A stretch of DNA of 64,000 bases from Thiohalocapsa sp. ML1 (GCF_001469165.1 NZ_JABX01000020.1:1-64000), one strand, 5' to 3'. Shown: positions 31,761 through 41,370, numbered from the stretch's first letter. Notes: generated from the sequence alone by a model not told the origin. A program made the numbers and translations.

Positions 31761-34400
31761 CTATATATTCCCAGCGTTCCCTTCTGTTACGTCCGAGCCG
31801 TTTTCCGTTGTCTTGACTTCGTAGTAGTGGTCTTGATCTTCTATCCGCACCCAGAAGTCGTAGTGTTCTCCCCAATCCGACTGACACTTCTGTCGTTCAT
31901 CACTTCCATTCCCCCAAAAGCCCTCGGCTAACCGTCTGTCCCCCGGGGTGATGCAAAAATGGCCCGGATCATCCTTCTGCAGCATTGGAGATAGCCCCGC
32001 ATAACGTTCAAACAGTCGATCTCGAACGTAGTCAAAGGCAACCTGCTCACCAGCACGTCCGACATCCTCCAGCGGTTGTATCGGGGGGCTTACGTTTGGC
32101 GGACCGACGGTCGGGACTTCAGGCGGGGAAACCACCAAGGGCGGCGAATCGATGGGAGGCGCTGGCGACCGTTCCACCGCCAGTTCCGCACCCTGCTGCC
32201 CACCCGCGGAGGGGACCCTTAAATCACCGATGTCAACGTGCGGCGGTCCTTTGCCTTCTTCGATAACAGGAGGTAAAGCAACTTCGGAAAACTCCCGAAC
32301 GCCCAACCAGGCGAAGAACCTAAGCCAAGACTCGCGGTCGCCGTCTTCCGGAACGAAAACCGGCACGCCCGCGGGCCGTTCGGTTCCCGTATCGCGATCA
32401 ATGGGCAGGTGCAGCTCCCGAATTGGCAGAAACGTTCCGTCACTTCCCTGAAGCCGAATCCAACTCGTGAGCTTCTCGTACACAGACGCTTCCAATAGCG
32501 TGGACTCTCCCACCTCTGAAAAGTATGTTTTCAATAACCGAACCTCGTCCCATGAGGAACCCGCCGCTCTCGAGATGATAGACTTAACGAATGCTTCCGG
32601 CCCTTCAGGAATTCGCAAGCGTTTGACTAGAAACTGCCTGACAACAGGCTCACGTGCAAGCCGCTCGTTAATGATAATGGTCGCGGCGGGACTGGGCACG
32701 CTTGGGCTCGGCACGAACACTTCAGCGATACGAGCGAGTATTCCCTCAGCGGTAGTCGGCAGAAACCGTACCCCTCCCATCTTTTGGATCCAGGTATTGG
32801 TTATTCCAGAGCCATCGGAAATATACTCAAAGAGCTTTTCCAGCCAATCGATGTCGGTCGCTTTGTGGTCCATCCAGCCTTCACTGGTCATCAAATCCAG
32901 CAAACGACGACGATTAAGAACCTCAACCTGCATTCCCGTTTTCCCGCAGAGGAAGTTTCGTGGCCGATCCTTATTCTCATGATTGCTTTTAATCAAACCC
33001 GAGACCAGGAATTTTCCTTCTGTAAGGAATGCGCCATCGGCTCCCGCGATCAATGCTCTCAGAGCGTCGGATTCGGGCCATACTACCTGCGCGGGACGGC
33101 ACCAGTCGGAGAGATTGTTCCCGTCGACCAAGACTAACCGCGTCGAGCGGAGCATCCTGCACAATTCTTCCGTTACGGCATGGAACTCACCGCGCCCCTC
33201 ATTCGCCATCGGCATGGCTTCATAGAGAAGTTGTCTCCACTGCGGATTTTCCCGGAACTCCTGCATCGCGGAGCCGATGGCTAACGGCAAGTTTTCAAAT
33301 ATCCACCGGTTCCATGCGCTGCCAGGCAGAAGGCGCTCACGATTCTGTGTAGTCAGAAAATCGGCGTGTACCGCAAACGGCAGCCCGCTGTCGTCGTCTT
33401 TGTGCACGGGAAAAAACGCCGACACCGTGCCGCCCCTATTAGGTTGGAAAACTACGGACCCAGTACCGTCAAGCACAATACGGAAGGCCAGCGAAATCAG
33501 GGGTCGAGATGACAAGAGGGCTGCAGTACAGTTAGGGGCGCTACCTCTCTTCCGCGTGTATTCCTCGATTGCACCGTCAGTTATTGCAATAGGATCGCCC
33601 ATCTTCCATTTCGATGGGAAATGCGTAACTATCCACTTGCCTAGCACGTTTCCGGCTTCCGTTTCTGTGCTAAGGGGTGCCCGTACCAAATTGCAGATTA
33701 GGGGGCTGGCCGGATCGATGTCTTTGCGTAGGGACACAGAATGCCCAGAATATTCGTTTTTGACATTGATGGATGCAAGCTCTCTCAAGAAAAGCAGCGA
33801 CGCCATGCCGTTATGGTTAGCTAAACCGTCGATTGCTTGCGATAGCGCTTCAATGTCTACGTCAGCGCGCAACGGCAACACGAAGGAAACCCAGTTTTCT
33901 ATCGGCGGCAGGTACGGGGGTGTATTCTCGTCGTCGATCCAATGAGGAATGGCGACCCAAAGGTGCTCGTGGTCTTCATGCCAAGCTTTATTGAATTCAA
34001 ACCTGCACTCCCTGGAGAAGATACGCGGGTTGTCGGTGATTCCTATAACCGTTTTGAAACCCAGGCCCTTGTAGCCAATTTTCCCAACGGCTTTTCGTTT
34101 CTGGTTCATACCGCACAAGCGTTCGACGTCACAAATATCGAAAGGCAATCCGTTGTTGGACACCACCAACACCCAGCCTTCCCGGTCGTTAAGAAGATTG
34201 AATTTGATGTCGATTCGGCGGCCGTCCGGGGCGCTATCCACCGCATTCTGGATAAGTTCGAGAATGAAGGCGAACTCGTCTGAGTAATCAGAGACAAACT
34301 GCGCGATGAAATTGTCGACAACAGCACCGACTGAGGCGGCCGCTTCGTAATCCCGCCGTATTTGTTCGATGCGGTTGCGGATATCGGAATTCAGAGCCAT
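31761..34400 (-). CDS. GHKL ATPase-DUF3883 (nuclease-like) protein, C-terminally truncated
   Basis: An 879-residue protein. The N-terminus is a sacsin/Hsp90-like GHKL ATPase: ELIQNAVD at 48-55 (N box), SNNGLPFD near 81-88, and GKIGYKGLGFK at about 106-116. A long middle region without recognised repeats follows, then a Pro/Ser-rich linker (about 740-775). Last is the start of a DUF3883/Mrr-like domain (GRAGEQVAFDYVRDRLF, HYDFWVRIEDQDHYYEVKTT). The domain normally continues past EVKT for some 60 residues, but here it ends after about 15 unrelated residues. The gene is more A/T-rich than its surroundings. Architectures of this type occur in defence islands; function unproven. Confidence 0.8.
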   Translation of the reverse strand: MALNSDIRNRIEQIRRDYEAAASVGAVVDNFIAQFVSDYSDEFAFILELIQNAVDSAPDGRRIDIKFNLLNDREGWVLVVSNNGLPFDICDVERLCGMNQKRKAVGKIGYKGLGFKTVIGITDNPRIFSRECRFEFNKAWHEDHEHLWVAIPHWIDDENTPPYLPPIENWVSFVLPLRADVDIEALSQAIDGLANHNGMASLLFLRELASINVKNEYSGHSVSLRKDIDPASPLICNLVRAPLSTETEAGNVLGKWIVTHFPSKWKMGDPIAITDGAIEEYTRKRGSAPNCTAALLSSRPLISLAFRIVLDGTGSVVFQPNRGGTVSAFFPVHKDDDSGLPFAVHADFLTTQNRERLLPGSAWNRWIFENLPLAIGSAMQEFRENPQWRQLLYEAMPMANEGRGEFHAVTEELCRMLRSTRLVLVDGNNLSDWCRPAQVVWPESDALRALIAGADGAFLTEGKFLVSGLIKSNHENKDRPRNFLCGKTGMQVEVLNRRRLLDLMTSEGWMDHKATDIDWLEKLFEYISDGSGITNTWIQKMGGVRFLPTTAEGILARIAEVFVPSPSVPSPAATIIINERLAREPVVRQFLVKRLRIPEGPEAFVKSIISRAAGSSWDEVRLLKTYFSEVGESTLLEASVYEKLTSWIRLQGSDGTFLPIRELHLPIDRDTGTERPAGVPVFVPEDGDRESWLRFFAWLGVREFSEVALPPVIEEGKGPPHVDIGDLRVPSAGGQQGAELAVERSPAPPIDSPPLVVSPPEVPTVGPPNVSPPIQPLEDVGRAGEQVAFDYVRDRLFERYAGLSPMLQKDDPGHFCITPGDRRLAEGFWGNGSDERQKCQSDWGEHYDFWVRIEDQDHYYEVKTTENGSDVTEGNAGNI

Positions 34401-34450
34401 AAGCGCTTTGGAATTACGGTGACCGTCTACTAAATGGAATTACCCGAATT

Positions 34451-34477
34451 CCGGGGACAGTTTACTTATCTCCGCGG
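34451..34477. repeat. REP-like 27-mer, copy 2
   Basis: CCGGGGACAGTTTACTTATC plus TCCGCGG, one mismatch from 27146-27172. Confidence 0.7.
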
Positions 34478-34851
34478 CTCCGAGAACCCGTTCTCAGACA
34501 ATCCCCGGCGTGCTGCTTCCGCCGAGCAGGAGCGGGACGTAAGGACGCACCAACGCCGAAGATTCGTAAAGGGCGGATGCCCCGTGCTCACGTCGTCCGC
34601 CCAAGTCTCGTAGCCTGCCGGTGCCAAGGACGAGCCTAAGGCGGTGCCATCCGCTACCGCTGCCAAGACTACCCTCCACAACCCCATCAGGCAAACCCCG
34701 AGCCCCATCAAACTTGCCGCATGTCAAGAGGCGTGCGACGTTCGCCGGGCTTTTCCCTGACCAGCAGTGCCCCGTCTGCTGCACCCCCGTGGAGCCGAGC
34801 GCTGAGGCTGCCCCACGAAAAAGGCGGCCCGCGGGCCGCCTTGGTGCGCGC
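34478..34851. other. Gene-poor stretch with no recognisable gene
   Basis: About 370 bases between the GHKL gene's upstream region and the RND fragment. Open frames exist but have no family-like text or ribosome binding site. The promoter of the GHKL gene would be in 34401-34450. Confidence 0.4.
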
Positions 34852-34995
34852 TGCCGGCAGGATGCCGGCACCACCGCAACCTCACCCCGTCGCCGTCCTA
34901 ATCCACTCCACGCGCTTCCTCATCACCCCGTAGTAGACCACCGGGATGACGACGAGCGTCAGCACGGTGGAGGCGAGGAGGCCCAACAGGAGCCT
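34852..34995 (-). pseudogene. 3' fragment of an RND efflux gene (partial duplicate)
   Basis: The minus strand repeats the last about 40 codons of the RND gene ending at 35874 (VVYYGVMRKRVEWIRTATG stop) plus some 30 bases beyond the stop, at an offset of 992 bases. The GGTGCCGGCAGGATGCCGGCACC hairpin after the stop is shared. Confidence 0.85.
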
Positions 34996-35085
34996 CCTAT
35001 GTCTGGCGGCGCCGCGGATCGCGACGGTCTCCGTAAACGGGCTTGGCGCTGCTGTAATGCCGATCAGAAGGGGTTTGCCTGGTCG

Positions 35086-35403
35086 TTATGTCCTCACCCG
35101 ATTCCGCCAGTACCCCGGGCGCCTGGACTGGTGCGCGAAAGCGACCACGATAAACTCGGAAGCTTGCTCGCGGACGATGACGGAGTACGGAAATCGATTC
35201 AGTACAAGGCGCTTTGCCCCGCGCTTGCCGGCGAAGCCCGGCAGAGGTGTCAACGGCACGATCTCGCCTTCAAGAAGGTCCAGCGCGGCGTCGACGGCCT
35301 TTAAGAATTCGATGCCGAGTCCCTCGCGCTGGCGCTCGTACCATGCCGCGGCTTCTGCTGCCTCCTCGGCCGCGGCATCGAGAACCTTGACCGAGCGCTT
35401 CAA
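35086..35403 (-). CDS. RelE/ParE-family toxin
   Basis: A 105-residue protein: VKVLDAAAEEAAEAAAWYER, GLGIEFLKAVDAALDLLEG, KRLVLNRFPYSVIVREQASE and AFAHQSRRPGYWRNR, the standard ParE pattern with the conserved C-terminal HxxRRPGYW. Its start overlaps the antitoxin stop by four bases. Confidence 0.93.
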   Translation of the reverse strand: MKRSVKVLDAAAEEAAEAAAWYERQREGLGIEFLKAVDAALDLLEGEIVPLTPLPGFAGKRGAKRLVLNRFPYSVIVREQASEFIVVAFAHQSRRPGYWRNRVRT

Positions 35404-35639
35404 GGACTCTCGATCCGGTTGCGTATCCGTCGGCGCAGTTCTGCCCGGTCGACAAGGGCTGCCGTGCCGTCATCGAGTTGGTCGAGGCGCCGCAGAATCT
35501 CTGTGTCCCATGCTTCTGATGCATCGACGTCGGCGGGATCATCGAGACTGGCCAGGAGGTCATGGGCGAGCGCTGCCCGCTCGTTGACCGGCAGTTCGAA
35601 GGCTCTGGCTCGCAGAACATCAATCGCTCGGTTCGCCAT
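35400..35639 (-). CDS. Addiction-module antitoxin (TIGR02574 family)
   Basis: A 79-residue protein: AIDVLRARAFELPVNERAAL, AHDLLASLDDPADVDASEAW, DTEILRRLDQLDDG. This is the putative addiction module component family, always next to a RelE/ParE toxin. Start chosen at ATG 35639, where homology begins. Confidence 0.9.
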   Translation of the reverse strand: MANRAIDVLRARAFELPVNERAALAHDLLASLDDPADVDASEAWDTEILRRLDQLDDGTAALVDRAELRRRIRNRIESP

Positions 35640-35873
35640 GGGGGGCTCCAGTCGGTGAGAGGGCTCAGGCAGCAGCGTAACCTTCGGCTGCGGAACTGTC
35701 CCGCTAGATGTCTCGACAGTGTCGAGAGTCGCGCAGAGAGCGTCAAGCCGGCGAGCCGCGAGCACCGGCTCGCCGCTGATCTCGACGGGCGGCGCGCCGG
35801 TGTCCCGTCGGCGCCATCCCGGCTCAGCCGAGACTCCCGCCGGTGCCGGCAGGATGCCGGCACCACCGCAACC

Positions 35874-38800
35874 TCACCCCGTCGCCGTCCTAATCCACTC
35901 CACCCGCTTCCTCATCACCCCGTAGTAGACCACCGGAATCACCACCAGCGTCAGCACGGTGGAGACGAAGAGGCCGAACAGCAGCGACACGGCGAGCCCG
36001 GAGAAGATCGGGTCGTCGAGGATGAACACCGCGCCCGCCATGGCCGCAAGTGCGGTGAGCGCGATGGGCTTGGCGCGCACGACCGCGGAGTCGATCACGG
36101 CGTGCTCCAGGCTGCTGCCTTCGCGCACCTGCTGGTTGATGAAGTCCACCAGCAGGATGGAGTTGCGCACGATGATGCCGGCGAGCGCGATCATGCCGAT
36201 CATGCTGGTGGCGGTGAATTGCGCACCGAGCAGCGCATGCCCCGGCATGATGCCGATGAGGGTGAGCGGGATCGGCGCCATGATAACCAGCGGGACCAGG
36301 TAACTGCGGAACTGCGCGACGACGAGCAGGTAGATCAGCAGCAGCCCGATGCCGTAGGCGAGCCCCATGTCGCGGAAGGTTTCATAGGTGATCTGCCATT
36401 CGCCGTCCCACTTGACGCTGAACTCGTAGGGGTTCTCCGGCGGCTGCAAGTACCACTGGGTGAGCCTCAGGTCGTCGGTGAGCTTGCCTGCGATGTCGAA
36501 CAGGCCATAGAGCGGGCTGTCGGTCTTGCCGGCCATGTCGCCGACCACGTAGACCACGGGCAGCAGGTCCTTGTGGTAGATGCTGTGCTCGCGGGTGCTG
36601 TCGATGACCTCGACGATCTCGGATAAGGGCACCAACTGTCCGCCCATGGAGCGCACCCGCAGCGCCAGCACCTGCTCCAGGTCGGCCTTGTCGGCGGCGT
36701 CGTATTCGACGCGGATGGGCACGGCATATTTCACGTTCGCCCCGTGCAGGAAGCTCATGTCCTCGCCGGCGAGCACGGTGCCGAGCGCCTGGGCGACGCT
36801 GGCCTGCTCGACGCCTAAGCGCGCGGCCTTGGCGCGGTCTACGACGATGAGGAACTTCTTCGCCGGGTATTCCACGGAGTCGTCGATATCGACGATGTCC
36901 GCGGTGTCGGCGAACACGGCGCGCACCTGCTTGGCGATGTCGATCTGGCCCGCGTAGTCGATGCCGTAGACCTCCGCGACCAGGGGTGCGAGCACCGGCG
37001 GGCCGGGCGGGATCTCCACCAGCTTGGCGTTGCCGTCGTATTGGCGGGCGATCTCCTGCAAGGGCTCGCGCAGCCGCAGCGCGATCTTGTGGCTCTTGTC
37101 GTCGCGGTGATAATGGTCCACCAGGTTGACCTGGATGTCGCCCAGGTGCGCCGCCTCGCGCAGGTAATACTGGCGCACCAGGCCGTTGAAGTTGATGGGC
37201 GCGGCGGTGCCGGCATAGACCTGATAGTCGGCCACCTCCGGCACGGTGCTTAAGAATTCGCCCATCTCGGCGAGCACGCGGGCGGTCTGCTCCAGGCTGG
37301 TGCCCTCCGGCATGTCCAGCACGACCTGGAATTCGCTCTTGTTGTCGAAGGGCAGCATCTTCAGGATGACGACGCGGTTGACGGCGAGCAGCACGGAGCC
37401 GGCGATCAGCAGCAGGATGCCCGCGAGCAGCAGCCAGCGATTGAGGATGCCGCGCTTGCCGATCAGAAACGGCCCGATGAGCCGGTTGAACAGCCCGTTC
37501 ATGAAGCCGCCGCCGCCCTGCCCTGTGTGGCCATCGGCATGGCCGTGGCCCGCATGCGCATGTCCGTCGCCGGCCAGCGCCGCCGCGTCGTGGCGCTTGC
37601 CGAGCAGCAGGTTGCTCATCCAGGGCGTGAAGACAAAGGCCACCACCAGGGAGATCAGCATGCCCATGGAGGCGTTGATGGGGATCGGGCTCATGTACGG
37701 CCCCATCAACCCGGTGACGAAGGCCATGGGCAGCAGCGCGGCGATGACGGTGAAGGTGGCGAGTATCGTCGGGCTGCCCACCTCGTCCACGGCGCCCGGC
37801 ATCAGGTCCAGGAGCTTTTTCTTCGGCCACAGCGCCATGTGCCGGTGGATGTTCTCCACCACGACGATGGCGTCATCCACCAGGATGCCGATGGAGAAGA
37901 TGAGCGCGAACAACGACACGCGGTTCAGCGTGAAGCCCCAGGCCCAGCTCGCGAACAGCGTCAGCGCCAGCGTGACGATGACCGCGGCGCCGACAATGAG
38001 CGATTCGCGCCAGCCGATGGCGAACAGCACCAGCACCACCACCGACAGCGTCGCGAAGGCGAGCTTGGTGATGAGCTTTTGCGCCTTGTAGTCGGCGGTC
38101 TCGCCGTAGTTGCGGGTGATGCTGACCTCCACACCGTCGGGGATGAAGGTGCCCTGGAGCTGGCCAAAGCGCGCCACCACGCGCTCGGCGATGTCCACGG
38201 CGTTCTCGCCCTCCTGCTTGGCCACGGCGATGGTCACCGCGGGCGTCGCGCAGCCCATGGCGAGCGCGCAGTCGGTGCCCGCGACGGGCGCATCGGCGCC
38301 GACGGCGTGCCGGGCGCCCGGCCCCATACCCATCCAGACGTAGCTGTCCGGCACCTGCGGGCCGCGCTCGATGCCGGCGACGTCGCGCAGGTACACCGGC
38401 CGCCCGCCGTGCAGGCCCACCACCAGCGCGCCGATCTCATCGGGGTTGGTGAGGAAGGTGCCGGCCTGCACCAGCACCTCGGTGTTGTCGGCGACGATGC
38501 CGATGTCGTCGCGGATGCGGTTGCTCGCCTGCAGCGCCCGGCGCAGGTCGGTGATGTCGATGCCGTGGGCGGCGAGCGCCTGCGGGTCGAGCACCACGCG
38601 CACCACCTGCTCCGGCACGCCGATGGTGTAGACATCGCGCGTGCCGTCCACGCGCTTGATCTCCTGCTCGATGGCGTGCGCGACCTGGCCCAGCTCGTAG
38701 GCACCCACCGCCGGGTCCTTCGACCACAGCGTCGCGCTCAGGATAGGCACGTCGTCGATACCCTTGGGCTTGATCAGGGGCGCGCCGACGCCGAGGTTCG

Positions 38801-39236
38801 GCGGCAGCCAGTCCTGGTTGGACATGACCTTGCTGTGCAGCCGCACGATGGCTTCCGTGCGATCCTCGCCCACCGTGAACTGCACGGTGATGATGGCCAT
38901 GCCGGGGCGCGACACGCTGTAGATGTGCTCGACGCCCTTGATCTCGGAGAGCACCTGCTCGGCGGGGCCGGCAATGAGATGCTCCACCTCGCTCGCCGAC
39001 GCACCCGGATAGGGGATGAATACGTCGGCGAAGGTGACGTTGATCTGCGGCTCTTCCTCGCGCGGCGTCACCAGAATGGCGAACAGCCCGAGCAGTAGCC
39101 CGACCACGGCCAGCAGCGGCGTGATCTCGGTGTTCTGAAAGCGCGCGGCGATGCGCCCGGAGAGGCCGAGCCCGGCGCCGCTGCCCGCGCCGGCGCTGCT
39201 CCCGCCGGCGGCTTCGATGCGGTCAAGCTCAGCCAT
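35874..39236 (-). CDS. RND efflux transporter permease with histidine-rich loop
   Basis: A 1,120-residue inner membrane proton-driven pump of the AcrB/HAE family. TM1 lies at about residues 30-50 (TPLLAVVGLLLGLFAILV), followed by a porter domain, a central DDAIVVVENIHRH motif in TM4 and the second half from LLPVVYVVGDMAGK onward. The cytoplasmic loop between TM6 and TM7 carries a His/Gly-rich insert (GDGHAHAGHGHADGHTGQGG near residue 560), suggesting metal sensing or binding. ATG 39236 overlaps the adaptor stop by eight bases, so the two genes are coupled. Substrate unknown; a metal or metalloid is worth considering. No outer membrane factor gene adjoins. Confidence 0.93.
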   Translation of the reverse strand: MAELDRIEAAGGSSAGAGSGAGLGLSGRIAARFQNTEITPLLAVVGLLLGLFAILVTPREEEPQINVTFADVFIPYPGASASEVEHLIAGPAEQVLSEIKGVEHIYSVSRPGMAIITVQFTVGEDRTEAIVRLHSKVMSNQDWLPPNLGVGAPLIKPKGIDDVPILSATLWSKDPAVGAYELGQVAHAIEQEIKRVDGTRDVYTIGVPEQVVRVVLDPQALAAHGIDITDLRRALQASNRIRDDIGIVADNTEVLVQAGTFLTNPDEIGALVVGLHGGRPVYLRDVAGIERGPQVPDSYVWMGMGPGARHAVGADAPVAGTDCALAMGCATPAVTIAVAKQEGENAVDIAERVVARFGQLQGTFIPDGVEVSITRNYGETADYKAQKLITKLAFATLSVVVLVLFAIGWRESLIVGAAVIVTLALTLFASWAWGFTLNRVSLFALIFSIGILVDDAIVVVENIHRHMALWPKKKLLDLMPGAVDEVGSPTILATFTVIAALLPMAFVTGLMGPYMSPIPINASMGMLISLVVAFVFTPWMSNLLLGKRHDAAALAGDGHAHAGHGHADGHTGQGGGGFMNGLFNRLIGPFLIGKRGILNRWLLLAGILLLIAGSVLLAVNRVVILKMLPFDNKSEFQVVLDMPEGTSLEQTARVLAEMGEFLSTVPEVADYQVYAGTAAPINFNGLVRQYYLREAAHLGDIQVNLVDHYHRDDKSHKIALRLREPLQEIARQYDGNAKLVEIPPGPPVLAPLVAEVYGIDYAGQIDIAKQVRAVFADTADIVDIDDSVEYPAKKFLIVVDRAKAARLGVEQASVAQALGTVLAGEDMSFLHGANVKYAVPIRVEYDAADKADLEQVLALRVRSMGGQLVPLSEIVEVIDSTREHSIYHKDLLPVVYVVGDMAGKTDSPLYGLFDIAGKLTDDLRLTQWYLQPPENPYEFSVKWDGEWQITYETFRDMGLAYGIGLLLIYLLVVAQFRSYLVPLVIMAPIPLTLIGIMPGHALLGAQFTATSMIGMIALAGIIVRNSILLVDFINQQVREGSSLEHAVIDSAVVRAKPIALTALAAMAGAVFILDDPIFSGLAVSLLFGLFVSTVLTLVVIPVVYYGVMRKRVEWIRTATG

Positions 39237-40317
39237 CGCGGCCACCCTGCACCAGCGCCGTTGCCTGCGCCTTCAACGCGACGCCGGCGGCAATGGGGTC
39301 GAGCGCGACGGTCTCGCCGGGGCTCAAGCCCGACAGCACCACCAGCGCATCGCCTAAGTTGCGCCCGACGCGGATCTGGCGCAGGTGCACGTCGCCGTCG
39401 GGGTCCAGCACATACACGCCGGTCACCTCGGAGCGATAGACCACGGCCTCGGTCGGCACCGTCAGCTCCTCCTTCTTGCCGGTGATGATGCCGGTCTTGA
39501 CGAACATGCCGGGGAACAGGTCCGCAACCTGCCCGGACAGGTCGAGCCGCACCTGGAAGGTGTTGGAGCCTAAGTCCGCGAAGGGGAAGACGGTGATGCG
39601 CGCCGGCTGCACCACCTCGTCGCCCGGCAGATAGACGTTCACCTCGCCGATCTCGCGCACGGCGGACACCACGCTCTGCGGCACGTCCACGGTCACGCGC
39701 AGCTCCTCCAGCGAGATGCCGCTCATCACCGGCTGGCCGGGGCTCGCGATCTCGCCGAGCTGCATGTGGCGGTTCGTGACCAGGCCGGAGTACGGCGCGC
39801 GGATCTCGGTGTACTTGAGCTGCTCCTGCGCCTGCTCCAGCGCGGCCTGGGCGGCATCGAGCCGGGCCTCGGCGCTGGCCAGCTCGGCCTCCGCGTTGTC
39901 CATCTCGGAGGCGGAGGCGTTCTTCTTCTTGAACAGGCCCTCGACGCGGGCGTATTCGTCGGTGGCGCGCACGCGCTGCGCCGTCGCGGACTTCAGCTCC
40001 GCGGCGGCCTGCGCGACACGGGCGCGGTGCTCGGTGTCGCGCAGCCGCGCGATCACGTCGCCCTTGTTCACGAAATCGTCTACGTCGTAGAGGATCTCTT
40101 CCACTTGGCCCTGGGTCTGGGCCGAGACGGTGGTGCGGTTCACCGCCTCGACGACGCCGTCGAGGCGGTACTCCCGCGGCACGGTGCGGTGGGTGACTTC
40201 GGCGGTGGGGAACGAGGCGGCCTGCACGGCTGCCGCCTCCGCGGCGACGGCGCCCTGCGTGCCGAACAACAAGGCGAGCCCCGGCAGCAGCGCCGTAAAG
40301 ATGTGTCGATGGTTCAT
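39229..40317 (-). CDS. RND periplasmic adaptor (membrane fusion protein)
   Basis: A 362-residue HlyD/AcrA-type adaptor. A signal peptide (ALLPGLALLFGTQGAVAA), a lipoyl half-motif (VVEAVNRTTVSAQTQGQVEE), a coiled-coil hairpin (about residues 90-155), the second lipoyl half (IRAPYSGLVTNRHMQLGEIA) and a C-terminal beta-barrel can be read in order. ATG 40317 is placed by the signal peptide. A 16-base palindrome sits 22 bases upstream and may be the operator of the pump operon. Confidence 0.93.
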   Translation of the reverse strand: MNHRHIFTALLPGLALLFGTQGAVAAEAAAVQAASFPTAEVTHRTVPREYRLDGVVEAVNRTTVSAQTQGQVEEILYDVDDFVNKGDVIARLRDTEHRARVAQAAAELKSATAQRVRATDEYARVEGLFKKKNASASEMDNAEAELASAEARLDAAQAALEQAQEQLKYTEIRAPYSGLVTNRHMQLGEIASPGQPVMSGISLEELRVTVDVPQSVVSAVREIGEVNVYLPGDEVVQPARITVFPFADLGSNTFQVRLDLSGQVADLFPGMFVKTGIITGKKEELTVPTEAVVYRSEVTGVYVLDPDGDVHLRQIRVGRNLGDALVVLSGLSPGETVALDPIAAGVALKAQATALVQGGRDG

Positions 40318-40338
40318 GTCGGTGTCGGTCCGCAAAAC

Positions 40339-40354
40339 ATTAGATTTCGCTAAT
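40339..40354. promoter_or_regulatory. Palindromic operator candidate ATTAG-N6-CTAAT, copy 1
   Basis: ATTAGATTTCGCTAAT, perfectly symmetric in its outer five bases. Its reverse complement differs from the site at 45737-45752 at only two central positions. Sites of this form are bound by ArsR-type repressors of the BigR/SqrR/YgaV group. It lies just ahead of the RND adaptor gene. Confidence 0.5.
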
Positions 40355-40435
40355 ATACCTGTACTTGATTGATTCAGCCAATTTTTTGAGCAGCTTGCCG
40401 GCCTGACGGTGCCGGATGCGTGCAGATGTGGGGGA

Positions 40436-40535
40436 AGGGCCGAGGGCCGAGGGCCAAGGGAGCGCTCCTCGGCCCTCGGCCCGCCCTGCCCTCTGCCCTC
40501 CGCCCTCGGCCCTCGACCCTCGGCCCTCGGCCCTT
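40436..40535. repeat. GGGCCGAGGG hairpin repeat, copy 1
   Basis: GGGCCGAGGGCCGAGGGCC is followed by many CCTCGGCCCTCGGCCCT units, giving a very GC-rich long hairpin. Related copies lie at 44525, 50034, 57890 and 60346. Confidence 0.85.
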
Positions 40536-40667
40536 CATGTTCATCTACACTATGGCCCATAGTGCCACCATGACCCGGCGCAGCCGCCGATCAGTCGGCG
40601 CGGCGGCATCGACCACGCCCCGCGCGGGGGAATCCGGGCTAAGCTATCGGCAGCCATTCGCCGAGAA

Positions 40668-41297
40668 ATGATCCCGATGCACGCCATCGCCGACTACACG
40701 ACCTATTACGCGACTTACGACGACACGCCGCGGGAAGACCACGTGGTGTTTCTGTCCGGCCTGACCTGGGACGACTATGAGCGTCTGCTCGACATGCGCG
40801 GCGACCACTCCGCGCCCCGTATCTCTTACCTGGAAGGAACCGTCGAGATCTTGAGCCCGTCGCAAACCCATGAAGGCATCAAGTCCGTGATCGGCCGCTT
40901 GGTCGAGACCTACTGCGCCGAGCGCGGCATCGAGTTTTCCACATACGGCGCCTGGACGCTGAAGGACGAGCCCCGCGAGCGCGGCGCGGAGCCGGACGAA
41001 TGCTGGATCTTCGGCACCGACGATGCAGAGCGCCCGCACTTGGTCATTGATGTGGTCTGGACCGCCGGGCGCATCGACAAGCTCGACATCTACCGCCAGC
41101 TCGGCGTCCGGGAGGTCTGGTACTGGCAGAAGGGCAAGCTCCAGCCCTACTGCCTGCGCGGCGGGCGCTACGAGACCGTGGCCCGAAGCGAGGTGCTGCC
41201 GGGGCTCGACCTGGCCCTCCTCACCCGCTTCATCGCCGAGCCCACCACCTCTGCCGCCATCCGCGGCTTTCGTGCGGCGCTGGCGCCGGGCCGCTGA
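40668..41297 (+). CDS. Uma2-family (DUF820) endonuclease-like protein
   Basis: A 209-residue PD-(D/E)xK-fold protein: LTWDDYERLLDMRGD, APRISYLEGTVEILSPSQTH (E of the active site), EPDECWIFG, PHLVIDVVWTAGRIDKLDIY (D...K) and GVREVWYWQKGKLQPY. The full Uma2 motif set is present. These proteins are abundant in cyanobacteria and purple sulfur bacteria; their biological role is unknown. ATG 40668; ATG 40677 is an alternative. Confidence 0.92.
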   Translation: MIPMHAIADYTTYYATYDDTPREDHVVFLSGLTWDDYERLLDMRGDHSAPRISYLEGTVEILSPSQTHEGIKSVIGRLVETYCAERGIEFSTYGAWTLKDEPRERGAEPDECWIFGTDDAERPHLVIDVVWTAGRIDKLDIYRQLGVREVWYWQKGKLQPYCLRGGRYETVARSEVLPGLDLALLTRFIAEPTTSAAIRGFRAALAPGR

Positions 41298-41298
41298 C

Positions 41299-41370
41299 GC
41301 GCACTACAACGCGCACTACAACACGCACTAAAACGCGCACTATAGCGCGCACTATAGCGCGCACTATAGG
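41299..41370. repeat. Six 12-bp tandem repeats
   Basis: Units GCGCACTACAAC (x2), ACGCACTAAAAC, GCGCACTATAGC (x2) and GCGCACTATAGG start right after the Uma2 stop. The last three contain overlapping TATAGCGCGC palindromic parts. Unit number could vary between strains. Confidence 0.9.
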
